From contig NZ_JH993797.1 of NCBI RefSeq assembly GCF_000316115.1, forward strand, positions 6,235,961 through 6,299,960: a stretch of 64,000 nt of DNA, in the 5' to 3' direction. How positions within the stretch are numbered: position 1 is the first letter of the stretch; each line of letters opens with the position of its first letter. This DNA comes from Leptolyngbya sp. PCC 7375 (GTDB lineage Bacteria; Cyanobacteriota; Cyanobacteriia; Phormidesmidales; Phormidesmidaceae). The notes beneath the pieces were generated by a model. It searched no databases. It saw only the letters and a list, made by a program, of their open reading frames with translations, and was not told the DNA's origin. Both the position numbers and the translations under genes were made by a program. Positions 17,151-25,795 of this stretch are shown here, piece by piece.

Positions 17151-17792
17151 GTGGCTAAATTTCAAATGACCATTGACCAAGTTCTACAGGGCGATTTTCA
17201 GGTCAAGGATTTAAATCTTTTGTTAGTCTTTCAGGTCAATTGCCCCGGCTGTTTTATCCATGCCCTACCCCTGGCAGAACAACTACACCATACCTATGTT
17301 AATCGTCTCAACATTTTAGGACTTTCAACCGCATTCGAGGACTTTGATCTAAACACCGTCGACTACACCCAATGTCTGCTGGAAACAGGTGAAGTTGTTG
17401 GAGCCACTAGACTATACTTTCAACACCATGGTCAGCGATCCTACACCGTCCCCATTACCTTCCCTGTAGCCTTTGACCAGGTAGGCGACGCGGCTGAGCT
17501 TTTTGATGACAACGATGTCGAGCACGTATGTCATCTCACACCCTCATTCCCTCATATGGATGAAACAACCCAAGCCCGTGCCCGCGCTAGGATAAGGCAA
17601 GTTCTACAGAGACTATCACTTGGCGCATATACCTTTCGTGTCAATCAGCTTCAAGGGACTCCATCTTGGATTCTATTTGATGGAGACTTCACTATCCTGG
17701 CACAATGGTTTGGACATAAAACCGAAACAGAGGTGAGTAAAATCATTAACCATGTGTTAGAACCTGTCGCGATCATACCACCGTACACTTAA
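17151..17792 (+). CDS. Thioredoxin-like protein with CPGC motif
   Basis: About 213 residues. The N-terminal third reads LNLLLVFQVNCPGCFIHALP, a thioredoxin-type strand followed by a C-x2-C pair at residues 31 and 34. The rest (ILFDGDFTILAQWFGH near the end) fits a thioredoxin or redoxin fold with a long insertion. No signal peptide, so probably cytosolic. I chose the GTG at 17151 because AAAGGAGGTG precedes it at normal distance; the GTG at 17142 overlaps that ribosome site. Its stop overlaps the MarR start (TAATG). Confidence 0.7.
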   Translation: MAKFQMTIDQVLQGDFQVKDLNLLLVFQVNCPGCFIHALPLAEQLHHTYVNRLNILGLSTAFEDFDLNTVDYTQCLLETGEVVGATRLYFQHHGQRSYTVPITFPVAFDQVGDAAELFDDNDVEHVCHLTPSFPHMDETTQARARARIRQVLQRLSLGAYTFRVNQLQGTPSWILFDGDFTILAQWFGHKTETEVSKIINHVLEPVAIIPPYT

Positions 17793-18415
17793 TGGATAAT
17801 CCATTTGACACCATTAATGAACCCATTGGCCAACGGGTCATCACAGGGCTTTCCAAAATTGGTATAGCCCTGCGTAGTCAGTCCTGGCAAGGAGCGGAAG
17901 CTCAAGGGTTAACTCCCACACAAGGGCAGATTTTGGCATTGCTCCAATCCAGCCCAGAAAGGGGAATTCGCCTTTCTGCCATTGCTAAAGGACTGGCTAC
18001 CAGTGCAGCGACGGCAAGTGATGCGGTCTCATCCTTAGTAAAAAAGGGGTTGGTGTCTCGGGAAAAGGCAACGGATGATCGTCGAGCCATCGCCATTCGA
18101 CTGACGCCTGAAGGTCAAAAACAAGCGGAAAAAGCTGCTAGCTGGCCAGATTTCTTATTAAGTGCAGTCACAGAACTCTCTGAAGAAGAGCAAACGATTT
18201 TCTTTAGGGGCTTAACTAAAATGATTCAGAAGCTGCAGTCACAGGGAAAGATTCCTCCGTCACGGATGTGTGTGACTTGTGAATATTTTAGGGCTAATGT
18301 GTATGAGGATGCTGATCGTCCTCATCACTGTATGTTAGTGGATGCGCCGTTTGGTGAACGTGATCTGCGTTTGGATTGTCCTGAGCATCAGGAGAAAGAG
18401 GCTGCTACTGTTTGA
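17792..18415 (+). CDS. MarR-family regulator with a four-cysteine C-terminal extension
   Basis: A 207-residue protein. Residues about 15-150 are a MarR winged helix (LTPTQGQILALL, IRLSAIAKGLATSAATASDAVSSLVKKGLV, DRRAIAIRLTPEG). The extension RMCVTCEYFRAN...HHC...LDCPEH supplies Cys160, Cys163, Cys180 and Cys196 plus nearby His. That arrangement could hold zinc or an iron-sulfur cluster, or act as a thiol switch. Start overlaps the stop of the CPGC protein, so the two are translationally coupled. It probably binds the palindromes at 16288-16316. Confidence 0.88.
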   Translation: MDNPFDTINEPIGQRVITGLSKIGIALRSQSWQGAEAQGLTPTQGQILALLQSSPERGIRLSAIAKGLATSAATASDAVSSLVKKGLVSREKATDDRRAIAIRLTPEGQKQAEKAASWPDFLLSAVTELSEEEQTIFFRGLTKMIQKLQSQGKIPPSRMCVTCEYFRANVYEDADRPHHCMLVDAPFGERDLRLDCPEHQEKEAATV

Positions 18416-18430
18416 GACCGTGAAAATATT

Positions 18431-19270
18431 TCATGTAACGGCTTGGAATAACTGATTATCAAGGTGGCGAAGATAATCAAGGCCGTAATCGCCATTTTCA
18501 AGGGTCTCGATTAAAACAGGTGGAATATTTTGTTCTACTTCTTGGCAGCAAGAGGCTGCACCAAGGGCAATGGTGGCAACTGTGTCTACATCACCTGTAA
18601 ATGCAATACAAGTTTTGAGAATTTCGCTGAGGGAATCGTCGGCCATGACAGCCGTTAGGGCCGCATGAACACTCATCATACCTTTGGAGCCAACCTTGCC
18701 TTGCCAGGGGGTTATCCATGGTCCAGGTACACGTTTATGAATAAACTGTGGCAACTCCGACTTGGGGCCAAGCTGGTAGATAAAGTAATGGGACATTAAA
18801 CTGGCAGCAACTGCAGCATTTATGCCATCTGGTGTGTCGTGAGTTAGGGTTGCCTGTAGTTTGCAGCGTTCAATCACAGTTTTAACAGTTGGGAAAATGC
18901 CAATGGGAACTGCTCGCATGGCGGCTCCACTTTTGTCACTGTGGGGTCTGATTTTGGCAAGGAATTCATCCCCATCGTTGATTGCTTGCAAAAACCCATA
19001 AAAGCCACGGGCATAGCCTTCACGAGGGTCACGCTTAAAGGCTGAAACAAAATAATGGGCTAGATTCTCACGAGTCCAGGGTGCACCCGACACAATTGCT
19101 TCGGCAATTGCAATACTCATCTGGGCATCGTCGGTATAGTAACCTGGCTGAATCTGATGTCGTGGATGTTGCACATACCCACTGAGATCATTCTGTTCAC
19201 GGATCATACTGCTGGGGGAATATTCAAACCCAGCACCATAGGCATCACCAATCGCAAGTTCTACCAACAT
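18431..19270 (-). CDS. ADP-ribosylglycohydrolase family protein (DraG-like)
   Basis: These enzymes remove ADP-ribose from proteins or small molecules using two magnesium ions. The metal-binding signatures are visible: GYYTDDAQMS near the N-terminus (Thr-Asp-Asp) and FTGDVDTVATIALGAAS near the C-terminus (Asp-x-Asp-Thr). 279 residues is a normal length. Start at ELAIGDAYGAGFEYSP, the usual N-terminal block (GDAxG). It stands alone between the MarR operon and a flippase gene, both facing away or in different units. Confidence 0.9.
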   Translation of the reverse strand: MLVELAIGDAYGAGFEYSPSSMIREQNDLSGYVQHPRHQIQPGYYTDDAQMSIAIAEAIVSGAPWTRENLAHYFVSAFKRDPREGYARGFYGFLQAINDGDEFLAKIRPHSDKSGAAMRAVPIGIFPTVKTVIERCKLQATLTHDTPDGINAAVAASLMSHYFIYQLGPKSELPQFIHKRVPGPWITPWQGKVGSKGMMSVHAALTAVMADDSLSEILKTCIAFTGDVDTVATIALGAASCCQEVEQNIPPVLIETLENGDYGLDYLRHLDNQLFQAVT

Positions 19271-19450
19271 TGGCTATGTGTAAGCCTCAGTAACGATGAA
19301 ACTCAACCATAGCAAACGTGTATTGCGACTGCCTAGGTAAGGCGCTTGCGCTTAAATAATCACCCCATTCCCCATTACTCATCCACCCATCTACAGCCCC
19401 AACCTGGGTCTTTATTTTTGTGCAGTCCCCTAAGCCTGTGGGCAACTCTC

Positions 19451-20782
19451 TCAGCGCAGTGCACGCAGTGCATCTAAAATCGATGGCCGCACCCCTACAT
19501 GCCGCACCACTAAACAATATAGCCAAACATTCCACATGGCCATGGAAAAGGCGGTGGCCATGGCGGCTCCAACAATTCCGAAAATATGAATGCCAACTAA
19601 ATTCAGAATGACATTAACCAGGGCACTGATTGCCATAACAACGGCGGACTGGCTTTGATAGCCGGTCATTGTTAGGATATAGCCCACTGAACCAGCTCCT
19701 ACATTCACTAACTGGCCTAGGATCAAAATGGTTAATGCGCCCTTAGCAGCCACAAATTCGGAGCCAAATAACTGTAGTACAGGTCCTGCAAAACTAATCA
19801 GCCCAATCGATGTTATGAAGGCTGGATAAAACATCCATCGGGCCACAGTAGAGACTAATTGTTGCAACCTCTCGTGATCGCCCTGGGCATAGAGGGAGGC
19901 AATTAATGGTGCTGCGATCGCATTTACAGAGGCCAAAATAAACGGTACCCATAATGCGGTTTTGAGGGCTGCGCCATAAATGCCCACCTGTTTGGCATCT
20001 AAAAACACACCGATCATTAATGTGTCTGTTTGGCTTAGCACCATGAATGAACCACCAAACAACATTAAGGGTACAGCCGCTTTCCACCATCGAGAAATCT
20101 CATAGGCCGGTCGAGCATGACGGATTTTGGTATCTACACTTTGTTGAAATAACAGCCATTGCAACCCCAGGGTTAACAATGCAGAGAGTAAGGAGAGTGC
20201 GATCGCCATTGTGCTGGTCAGCCCATACAAACTTTGCCAAACAGCTGCCATGATGATCAGCAATAGTGGCTGCATAACCAGTGACGGCGCATAGGACAAT
20301 ACAATTCTTTGAAACCCACGGATAATCTCTTTTTGGAGACTCACCAGGGCAACGGTCGGAATTGTCCAAATCCCAATAATGACAGGCATGGTATAAGCAC
20401 CTAAATCACGGTTAGCATTGAGCCACAACAAAATGCCAGTGCCACACAGAGAGGTGAGAATACCAATCAACAATGTCTGTAGCCAGCTGCCCCAGATGAT
20501 TCCCTTTAAATGGGACCAATCTTCCTGGGCATTGTAGGCTGAAATAAACCGTAGAACTGCCGTTGGCAAGCCAAATCCAGCAATAAAGGCCCAGAAGATG
20601 CCAATGGCTGTAGCATAGTCATAAATCCCATAGGCGGCTGTGCCCATCCAGCGCGCCAGCAACACTTGAGAGCCATATAAAACACCCGCACTGATCATCT
20701 GCACTGTCAATGCGGCCCCTGCCCCTCGCACTAGCTTGGCGAATACATTTGGTTCCTGCAAGCTGCCTCCCTGGTTAGTCAC
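19451..20782 (-). CDS. Oligosaccharide flippase family membrane protein (Wzx/MOP superfamily)
   Basis: A 443-residue integral membrane protein with about twelve to fourteen hydrophobic segments. The N-terminus (VRGAGAALTVQMISAGVLYG followed by MGTAAYGIYDYATA) is characteristic of polysaccharide flippases that move lipid-linked sugars across the inner membrane. No glycosyltransferase genes adjoin it, so the transported saccharide is unknown. A HIP1 octamer lies inside the gene near 19914. Confidence 0.88.
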   Translation of the reverse strand: MTNQGGSLQEPNVFAKLVRGAGAALTVQMISAGVLYGSQVLLARWMGTAAYGIYDYATAIGIFWAFIAGFGLPTAVLRFISAYNAQEDWSHLKGIIWGSWLQTLLIGILTSLCGTGILLWLNANRDLGAYTMPVIIGIWTIPTVALVSLQKEIIRGFQRIVLSYAPSLVMQPLLLIIMAAVWQSLYGLTSTMAIALSLLSALLTLGLQWLLFQQSVDTKIRHARPAYEISRWWKAAVPLMLFGGSFMVLSQTDTLMIGVFLDAKQVGIYGAALKTALWVPFILASVNAIAAPLIASLYAQGDHERLQQLVSTVARWMFYPAFITSIGLISFAGPVLQLFGSEFVAAKGALTILILGQLVNVGAGSVGYILTMTGYQSQSAVVMAISALVNVILNLVGIHIFGIVGAAMATAFSMAMWNVWLYCLVVRHVGVRPSILDALRALR

Positions 20783-21134
20783 TAGGCACCATGATAGTCA
20801 GAGAATTCTCGTCACCTGTGCCCAGGGGACTGAAGCTACCGCCATGGAGCACGCCGAACTAACCTCTATAAAACAAACAGACATGCACCTGACTGGGAGC
20901 AACAGGAAACGGAAGATCCTGTTGCCAAAAGCGATTGGAATTAAGGCCAAACTGGTAGGATGATTTTAGCTGTGAGAGGCGGTCAGATAACAATGGCTCT
21001 AGACCGGTTCATCCCCTAAATCAGCAATCGCAAAATATCTTTGATTGTCAGGTTTTATTAACTTATTGCCATAGAGTAATCGTTATAACCTCTATTTTGT
21101 AAAATTGAATACATAAATAACTGCGAAGTGGAGA
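20783..21134. other. Gene-free stretch
   Basis: No open frame with recognisable features, repeat or hairpin was found. It should hold the promoters of the divergent flippase and small-protein genes. Confidence 0.4.
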
Positions 21135-21389
21135 ATGAGTATGCTCCTTCAGGCTAGCGCTCCCACATGTCCATTGGTATCCGAACCAGAAGTAGAGCCT
21201 GCGCCAAGCTGGTATTCAGTTTGCCAGCTTAATTACACCCGCGATACCTGGGTTAAGCTGCTGCAACCACCTAGTTATTTTGCTTATGACAAGGCTAAAT
21301 TACTCTGCCAGGCATCAGACGACACTTGGGCTGCTTGGGTCCCTGACCACGGTGAAGTGCTATTGGATAGAAGTCATTTCTATTGCTGA
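21135..21389 (+). CDS. Small conserved cyanobacterial-type protein
   Basis: 84 residues, no signal peptide or membrane segment. The C-terminal half (YDKAKLLCQASDDTWAAWVP, then DHGEVLLDRSHFY) resembles small hypothetical proteins that I associate with cyanobacteria. A purine-rich site, GTGGAG, precedes two possible ATGs (21135 and 21141). Function unknown. Confidence 0.6.
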   Translation: MSMLLQASAPTCPLVSEPEVEPAPSWYSVCQLNYTRDTWVKLLQPPSYFAYDKAKLLCQASDDTWAAWVPDHGEVLLDRSHFYC

Positions 21390-21439
21390 TAAACAAGAGT
21401 GAACCTCTAAAACCTATATTCTTGCTGACAATACCGAAG

Positions 21440-21589
21440 TTTCTCGTAGCTGACGAGGCGTTAGCGGCCCTGGATGTGTCAATTCAGGCCAACACTCTCA
21501 ACCTGATGAAGTCGCTGCAGGACGATATGCAGCTCACTTTCTTGTTTATTAGTCACGATCTCTCGGTGGTGGCCCATGTAATCGAATGA
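21440..21589 (+). pseudogene. Remnant of an ABC transporter ATPase (oligopeptide type)
   Basis: About 50 residues match the Walker B to switch region of peptide/nickel ABC ATPases: LVADEALAALDVSIQANTLN followed by FLFISHDLSVV. The Walker B Asp-Glu-Pro has become Asp-Glu-Ala. There is no Walker A or signature motif upstream and the frame stops after HVIE. It is a gene fossil. Confidence 0.8.
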
Positions 21590-21706
21590 CCACGGTGCAG
21601 CCTGTCACCTAGTGGCTGATAAAATACCTGCTGCTAAGGGACAGGGGAGGGGACATGGGGTTACTAATCTAAAGGCACCTATGCCCCATCAGCGCTCTTT
21701 CAACCT

Positions 21707-22054
21707 TTAACGCTCATTTGCTTTAGGATCCGGCCCAAACTTGTTAGACCCTGCGGTCCCATCCGTTACAGCAAAGACCAAATTTACAATTGGACATAGA
21801 ATCCACCACCCACTACGGTCAACATCATGCATACGACGAATACCGACAGCAATGGATGGAATTAGAACAGCTAAATTATAAATAAAGCTGAGGATACTTT
21901 GATCCGTATTACTGAATGCTCCCAGAAAGCCTTCTATGAAGCCTAAACATAAGACGGCGAGAAAATTGAATAGGACAAACATCCAGTATTCTTTTCGGCG
22001 CGCACGTCCTTCAAATACTGCATAGTTCTTTAAAACCTTGATATACCATTCCAT
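21707..22054 (-). CDS. DUF805 membrane protein
   Basis: 115 residues with three to four hydrophobic helices. The N-terminal YAVFEGRARRKEYWMFVLFN (the F-x-GRAxRxEYW pattern) and VGIRRMHDVDRSGWW in the middle are the hallmarks of the DUF805 family of small inner-membrane proteins of unknown function. Monocistronic in this window. Confidence 0.92.
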   Translation of the reverse strand: MEWYIKVLKNYAVFEGRARRKEYWMFVLFNFLAVLCLGFIEGFLGAFSNTDQSILSFIYNLAVLIPSIAVGIRRMHDVDRSGWWILCPIVNLVFAVTDGTAGSNKFGPDPKANER

Positions 22055-22259
22055 AAATGTTTACTCTCTACGTATCTTTCAGTGTCTTAGACCTTGGTTA
22101 GACCTTTAATTTGGTCTAATTTTGCCCTAGAGTGTACCCAGCCACTAACCAGTAATATAATTCTTGATTTATGGCTAAACGATACTATTTAGGATTTATT
22201 TCGCATCTGATTAACGTTTATCCTCAATCTACAAAACCGTAGCTTAGGAATAGGCCACC

Positions 22260-22517
22260 ATGAAACACGCATCTGCAGAAACAATAGCCTTCCTCAACGC
22301 GCTACTAGAACAAATCCGTTCTTTACCTGGTCTCAAAGAGAAAAAGCTCGGTATTTTCTATCGAAAGTCTAGAGCATTTCTCCACTTCCATGAAGACAAT
22401 GATAAAATTTACGCTGATGTAAGGCTAGAAGAACCAGACTTTCAACGCTTTCCCATAACAACAGAAGAGGAACAGTCCGCATTCATAAAAACCCTTCAAA
22501 CCTCTCTTAATCCCTGA
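22260..22517 (+). CDS. Small conserved protein, luciferase-domain/DUF5519-like
   Basis: 85 residues, soluble. The pattern FLHFHEDNDKIYADVRL followed by FPITTEEEQSAF resembles DUF5519-type proteins, which bind or test small ligands in related nucleotide-unrelated families; function unknown here. No good ribosome site is visible (GGCCACC before the ATG). Confidence 0.6.
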   Translation: MKHASAETIAFLNALLEQIRSLPGLKEKKLGIFYRKSRAFLHFHEDNDKIYADVRLEEPDFQRFPITTEEEQSAFIKTLQTSLNP

Positions 22518-22564
22518 AGAATCAGAATCATGTACAGACGTTCCATGGAAAGCCTTTCCAGCCC

Positions 22565-24178
22565 TTATACTGCTTCATTCTGCACACCAAACTTCTCAAA
22601 ACCACTCTTGAGAACCAATTTTGTATCCATCGAGCCTACTTCAATATCCTCTTTCAAAAGTGCAACCAGACAACGCTGACGTAGCACACGTTGAATCTTC
22701 AGATGCTTGCCAGGCTTAACTTTAGTTTGGGTATAAATTAAACAAATCTCTTCCGAGAACGTTTCTACGCCTTCAATATGAGTTGGCTCTAGGACATCGT
22801 CCTCTTCCTGACACAATTCTATTCCCACGCGTTCAATAATTTCAAAGGCCTTTTCCGGATCTACCTCATAGGTGATAGACACCTCTACCGCTGCATTAAT
22901 CGGATGTTTAGAGTAGTTAATAATCGACCCAATATCACCATTTCTCAGAATCTGCACCTGGCCATCGGGATGCAGAATGCGTGTCGTCCGCAGCTCAATC
23001 GATTGAACAGTCCCCTGGGCTTCGGCAGTTTCAATAAAATCACCCACTAAGTAATAGTCTTCAAACAGGATAAAGAAACCGCTGACCACATCCTTCACCA
23101 GGTTTTGCGCCCCTAAACCAACGGTTAGACCCACAATCCCGGCACCTGCTAAGATTGGCCCTGGATCAATATTGAGAGCTTTTAACAAAAATAAAGCCGT
23201 GCCAAAGTAAATAATATATCTAAGTGAACTTACAATGAGTGGGGTAATGGTCACCCGTCGCTGATAAATTGCAGTTGATGTTTCCTCCGTGGACAGCAAT
23301 ACCTCTGAGACAAGTAATTGTGCGATATTGGCAGCTAATCGCCCTAAAAAAACTAAGACAATGACCTTCACAGCCATTGTCCCATAGCCTGCTAAGTTAG
23401 CAATTAAGTCAATTTGCCTGACTACTAATATACCTACATAGAGCCAGACAACATATTCCAAACAGCGCTTCAAAAAAGGAACAAGATGTTGTAAACGCTC
23501 GTAAAACCGCAACAGATTACTAGGGCTAGAATACTTTTTACTCAAAGCATCCAAGCTATCAACAACAACACTTACAGATCTAAAAACGATAACGCCAATG
23601 GAACTAATCAAATAGATTCGCCAGGTCGCATAGAGATAAGGAGATATCTCTTCGGGTAGATGCAAAAAACGAGCACACCATATCAAGGCCAAAAGCCACA
23701 TACCCACACGTAATACGGTACTTAAGGCCTTAAACAAATGTTCAATACTCTGATCGTTCGCCGTGATTTGCTCTATCTGCTTAACGCGGCGACTAATCTG
23801 AGCTAACCCGCGTTTGAGGGGACGCTGCAAAATACCGACCAGGACCAGCAAACATATACTTTTGGCAACACCTGCTGCTATGCCCAGCCAAACTTCCTGA
23901 GGTGTGTTTTGAACTAAAGACAGGGTATACGTATCTGGCTTGTCACCCTGTAGTAGTATCCATCCGTTGAATCCTGCTACTAATAGAACGAGCAAGCAGC
24001 CTGAAATCAGAACGATGCCAAATACGTTTTGTCGTAGCGTTTGCAAGCCTGCATCATCCATCTGTAGTGGAGATGCTTGTAAAACCCAACGAGAACCCCA
24101 ATTAAAAGAAATATATAAAAAACCACAAAGAATAATAATTAAGGCTAGCTCAATGGAAAATAGCACTAACGCAGCCAT
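22565..24178 (-). CDS. Mechanosensitive ion channel, MscS family
   Basis: A 537-residue membrane protein. Several hydrophobic segments fill residues 1-300. The MscS core follows: the pore-lining helix ILAGAGIVGLTVGLGAQNLV, then VSGFFILFEDYYLVGDFIE and the beta domain (TRILHPDGQVQILRNGDIG). A C-terminal alpha/beta region of about 110 residues follows. Such channels open on osmotic downshock to release solutes. The gene is preceded by a long extra N-terminal membrane region relative to E. coli MscS (286 residues). Confidence 0.93.
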   Translation of the reverse strand: MAALVLFSIELALIIILCGFLYISFNWGSRWVLQASPLQMDDAGLQTLRQNVFGIVLISGCLLVLLVAGFNGWILLQGDKPDTYTLSLVQNTPQEVWLGIAAGVAKSICLLVLVGILQRPLKRGLAQISRRVKQIEQITANDQSIEHLFKALSTVLRVGMWLLALIWCARFLHLPEEISPYLYATWRIYLISSIGVIVFRSVSVVVDSLDALSKKYSSPSNLLRFYERLQHLVPFLKRCLEYVVWLYVGILVVRQIDLIANLAGYGTMAVKVIVLVFLGRLAANIAQLLVSEVLLSTEETSTAIYQRRVTITPLIVSSLRYIIYFGTALFLLKALNIDPGPILAGAGIVGLTVGLGAQNLVKDVVSGFFILFEDYYLVGDFIETAEAQGTVQSIELRTTRILHPDGQVQILRNGDIGSIINYSKHPINAAVEVSITYEVDPEKAFEIIERVGIELCQEEDDVLEPTHIEGVETFSEEICLIYTQTKVKPGKHLKIQRVLRQRCLVALLKEDIEVGSMDTKLVLKSGFEKFGVQNEAV

Positions 24179-24333
24179 AATTTAGCGGCCTCTCAAACAG
24201 GCAAGTAAACGGACAGATAGGGCGTTTGCCCCATGTTCTAGACATCTTAGGGCATCGTTATACGCACCATACAAAACTTGCTGATTAAGTGGCAATTAGG
24301 AGCTGCTATTTAATTGAGAATTCAGAATGCCTG

Positions 24334-24417
24334 GTAGGGGCGCACGACAGTGCGCCCTTCAGATATAGGCAAATGCACCATATCCTGCGTAGGGGCGCAT
24401 TGCTATGCGCCCCTACG
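24334..24417. repeat. Two copies of a GGGCGCAT-type palindromic repeat
   Basis: The copy at 24388-24417 is a perfect 13-bp stem (CGTAGGGGCGCAT) with a four-base loop. The copy at 24334-24359 is degenerate (TAGGGGCGCA...TGCGCCCTT). Related palindromes lie at 44772-44793 and about 47812-47835. It lies 3' of the fasciclin gene and could also terminate its transcript. Confidence 0.75.
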
Positions 24418-24442
24418 TAACAGATTCTAGAAAAGACTGTGG

Positions 24443-24955
24443 TTACTGAGGAGGCAGAATTACCGCATCAACAACGTGAATAATGCCATTGCTGGCTTCA
24501 ATGTCAGCTGAAACCACGTTAGAGTCATTTACGGTCACTCCAGAACCCACAGAGATATCTAAAGGAATTCCAGCAACAGAATCAACGCTACCCGATGCCA
24601 GATCGGTAGACCGCACACTGCCGGGCACCACATGGTAAGTCAAAATGGTTGTCAATAGCTCTCTGTTTTCGGGCTGATAAAGACTCTCAATTGTGCCTTG
24701 AGGCAAACGGCCAAATGCATCATCGGTAGGGGCAAACACTGTAAATTCTGTTTCCCCATTTAGCACACCTACTAACTTGGCGTGTTTCAGTAGCGCAGTC
24801 AAAACATCAAAGGAATCATTGGTAGATGCAATACTAACAATAGTGTTTCCAGTGTGTCCATCTTTGGACTGAGCAGAGGCTGTCTCTTTAGCCTGAACCG
24901 GAGACATCGCAAATGTGGCAGCCAATAGGCTGGTGAGTATCATTACCTTCTTCAT
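24443..24955 (-). CDS. Exported fasciclin-domain protein
   Basis: 170 residues with a signal peptide (MILTSLLAATFAMSPVQA). The remainder is one FAS1 domain: TNDSFDVLTALLKHAKLVG, the H1 motif TVFAPTDDAFGRLP, LTTILTYHVVPG and the H2-type end GIIHVVDAVILPP. FAS1 domains mediate adhesion or extracellular matrix contacts. A good AAGGTAT-like purine site precedes the ATG. Confidence 0.93.
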   Translation of the reverse strand: MKKVMILTSLLAATFAMSPVQAKETASAQSKDGHTGNTIVSIASTNDSFDVLTALLKHAKLVGVLNGETEFTVFAPTDDAFGRLPQGTIESLYQPENRELLTTILTYHVVPGSVRSTDLASGSVDSVAGIPLDISVGSGVTVNDSNVVSADIEASNGIIHVVDAVILPPQ

Positions 24956-25286
24956 GAATTAATACCTTCCTAACAGGTGTTCATTAGAGATACGACACCT
25001 AACCATAATTGGATCACTTTTATTTATAAAGCGGGTGTCAACTCAACGCGGGACGCGTTCTCAAGGATAGAGGTCAGGCGGCAGAAGTCAGGAAGCAGGC
25101 GGCAGAAGTCAGGCGGCAAGGCATCACTGATTTCCCAAAACCAGGTTCAAACGCCGATGAAATCGCTATAAGGGAAATAGGCAAATTTAAACCCCTGATT
25201 CATCCCTGAACTTTTGAGTGCCATACGCCTATGCCATCCCGACACACTACTACAAATTAGTTGCATTTTAAGCCTAAAAGAGCAAT

Positions 25287-25312
25287 AATTTGTCTAGACG
25301 TCTACACAAATT
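25287..25312. promoter_or_regulatory. 26-bp palindrome upstream of phnG (putative operator)
   Basis: AATTTGTC TAGACGTCTA CACAAATT reads the same on both strands except for one pair. It contains GTCTAGAC, which recurs in the tandem repeat upstream of phnM (31753-31760). It ends 28 bases before the phnG ATG. Confidence 0.6.
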
Positions 25313-25340
25313 TAACAACCGGTTAAAGTTTGGTTAAGTT
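25311..25340 (+). promoter_or_regulatory. Pho-box-like triple direct repeat before phnG
   Basis: Three 8-mers spaced by three bases, TTTAACAA, GTTAAAGT and GTTAAGTT, resemble the cyanobacterial Pho box (CTTAACCT-type repeats bound by SphR under phosphate limitation). They end directly at the annotated ATG, which is awkward: the real start may be the ATG at 25380, or the repeats may be coincidental. Confidence 0.4.
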
Positions 25341-25793
25341 ATGGTAAAAGCGGTACTACAACCATCTAGAGCCGTCTGGATGTCAGTCCTAGCTAAAGCG
25401 CCCTTGATGCTTTTAGAAGAGTGCGTTGCGACACTTGACGATGTGCCTGGGTATGGATTTTTGCGATCGCCCGAAGTTGGTTTGACCATGGTGCGAGGTC
25501 GAGCCGAGGGGACTGGGCAACCCTTTAACCTTGGTGAAATGACGCTGACTCGTTGTGTAGTACAGCTGGATGAGCTGACTGGCTTTGGCTATGTAGCGGG
25601 TCGTTCTAAGCGCCATGCAGAGCTAGCAGCTGTGTGTGATGGGCTGCTACAGCACCCTGGTTGGCATGATCGGGTGCAGGCCCAGGTGATTATCCCTTTG
25701 CAGGCGGCGGCCCAGGCAAAACGAGAGCGGCAAGCGGCTGAAGTTGAATCCACCCGTGTCAATTTTTTCACAATGCTGCGGGGGGAAAGCTAA
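25341..25793 (+). CDS. phnG: Carbon-phosphorus lyase subunit PhnG
   Basis: Part of the PhnGHIJ core complex that attaches phosphonates to ribose triphosphate and breaks the C-P bond. 150 residues, as in the family. The N-terminal RAVWMSVLAKAP and central MVRGRAEGTGQPFNLGEMTLTRC blocks match PhnG. A Cys or Arg-rich tail follows (AKRERQAAEVESTRVNFFTMLRG). Start at 25341 keeps the family N-terminus, but Pho-box-like repeats abut it. First gene of the phn operon; phnH follows after two bases. Confidence 0.92.
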   Translation: MVKAVLQPSRAVWMSVLAKAPLMLLEECVATLDDVPGYGFLRSPEVGLTMVRGRAEGTGQPFNLGEMTLTRCVVQLDELTGFGYVAGRSKRHAELAAVCDGLLQHPGWHDRVQAQVIIPLQAAAQAKRERQAAEVESTRVNFFTMLRGES

Positions 25794-25795
25794 TT

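Larger units (their letters stand above)
24956..25340. other. Gene-free stretch before phnG with direct repeats
   Basis: It contains two copies of AGGCGGCAGAAGTCAGG (25076-25092 and 25097-25113) with a partial third copy, a short tandem repeat of a kind frequent between cyanobacterial genes. Near its right end are the palindrome and Pho-box-like repeats listed separately. A 64-codon open frame across it is not credible. Confidence 0.6.

Noticed and set aside
24977..25171. 64-residue frame in the gene-free stretch before phnG
   Set aside because: It consists largely of a translated direct repeat (RRQKSG), with no ribosome site or family pattern.
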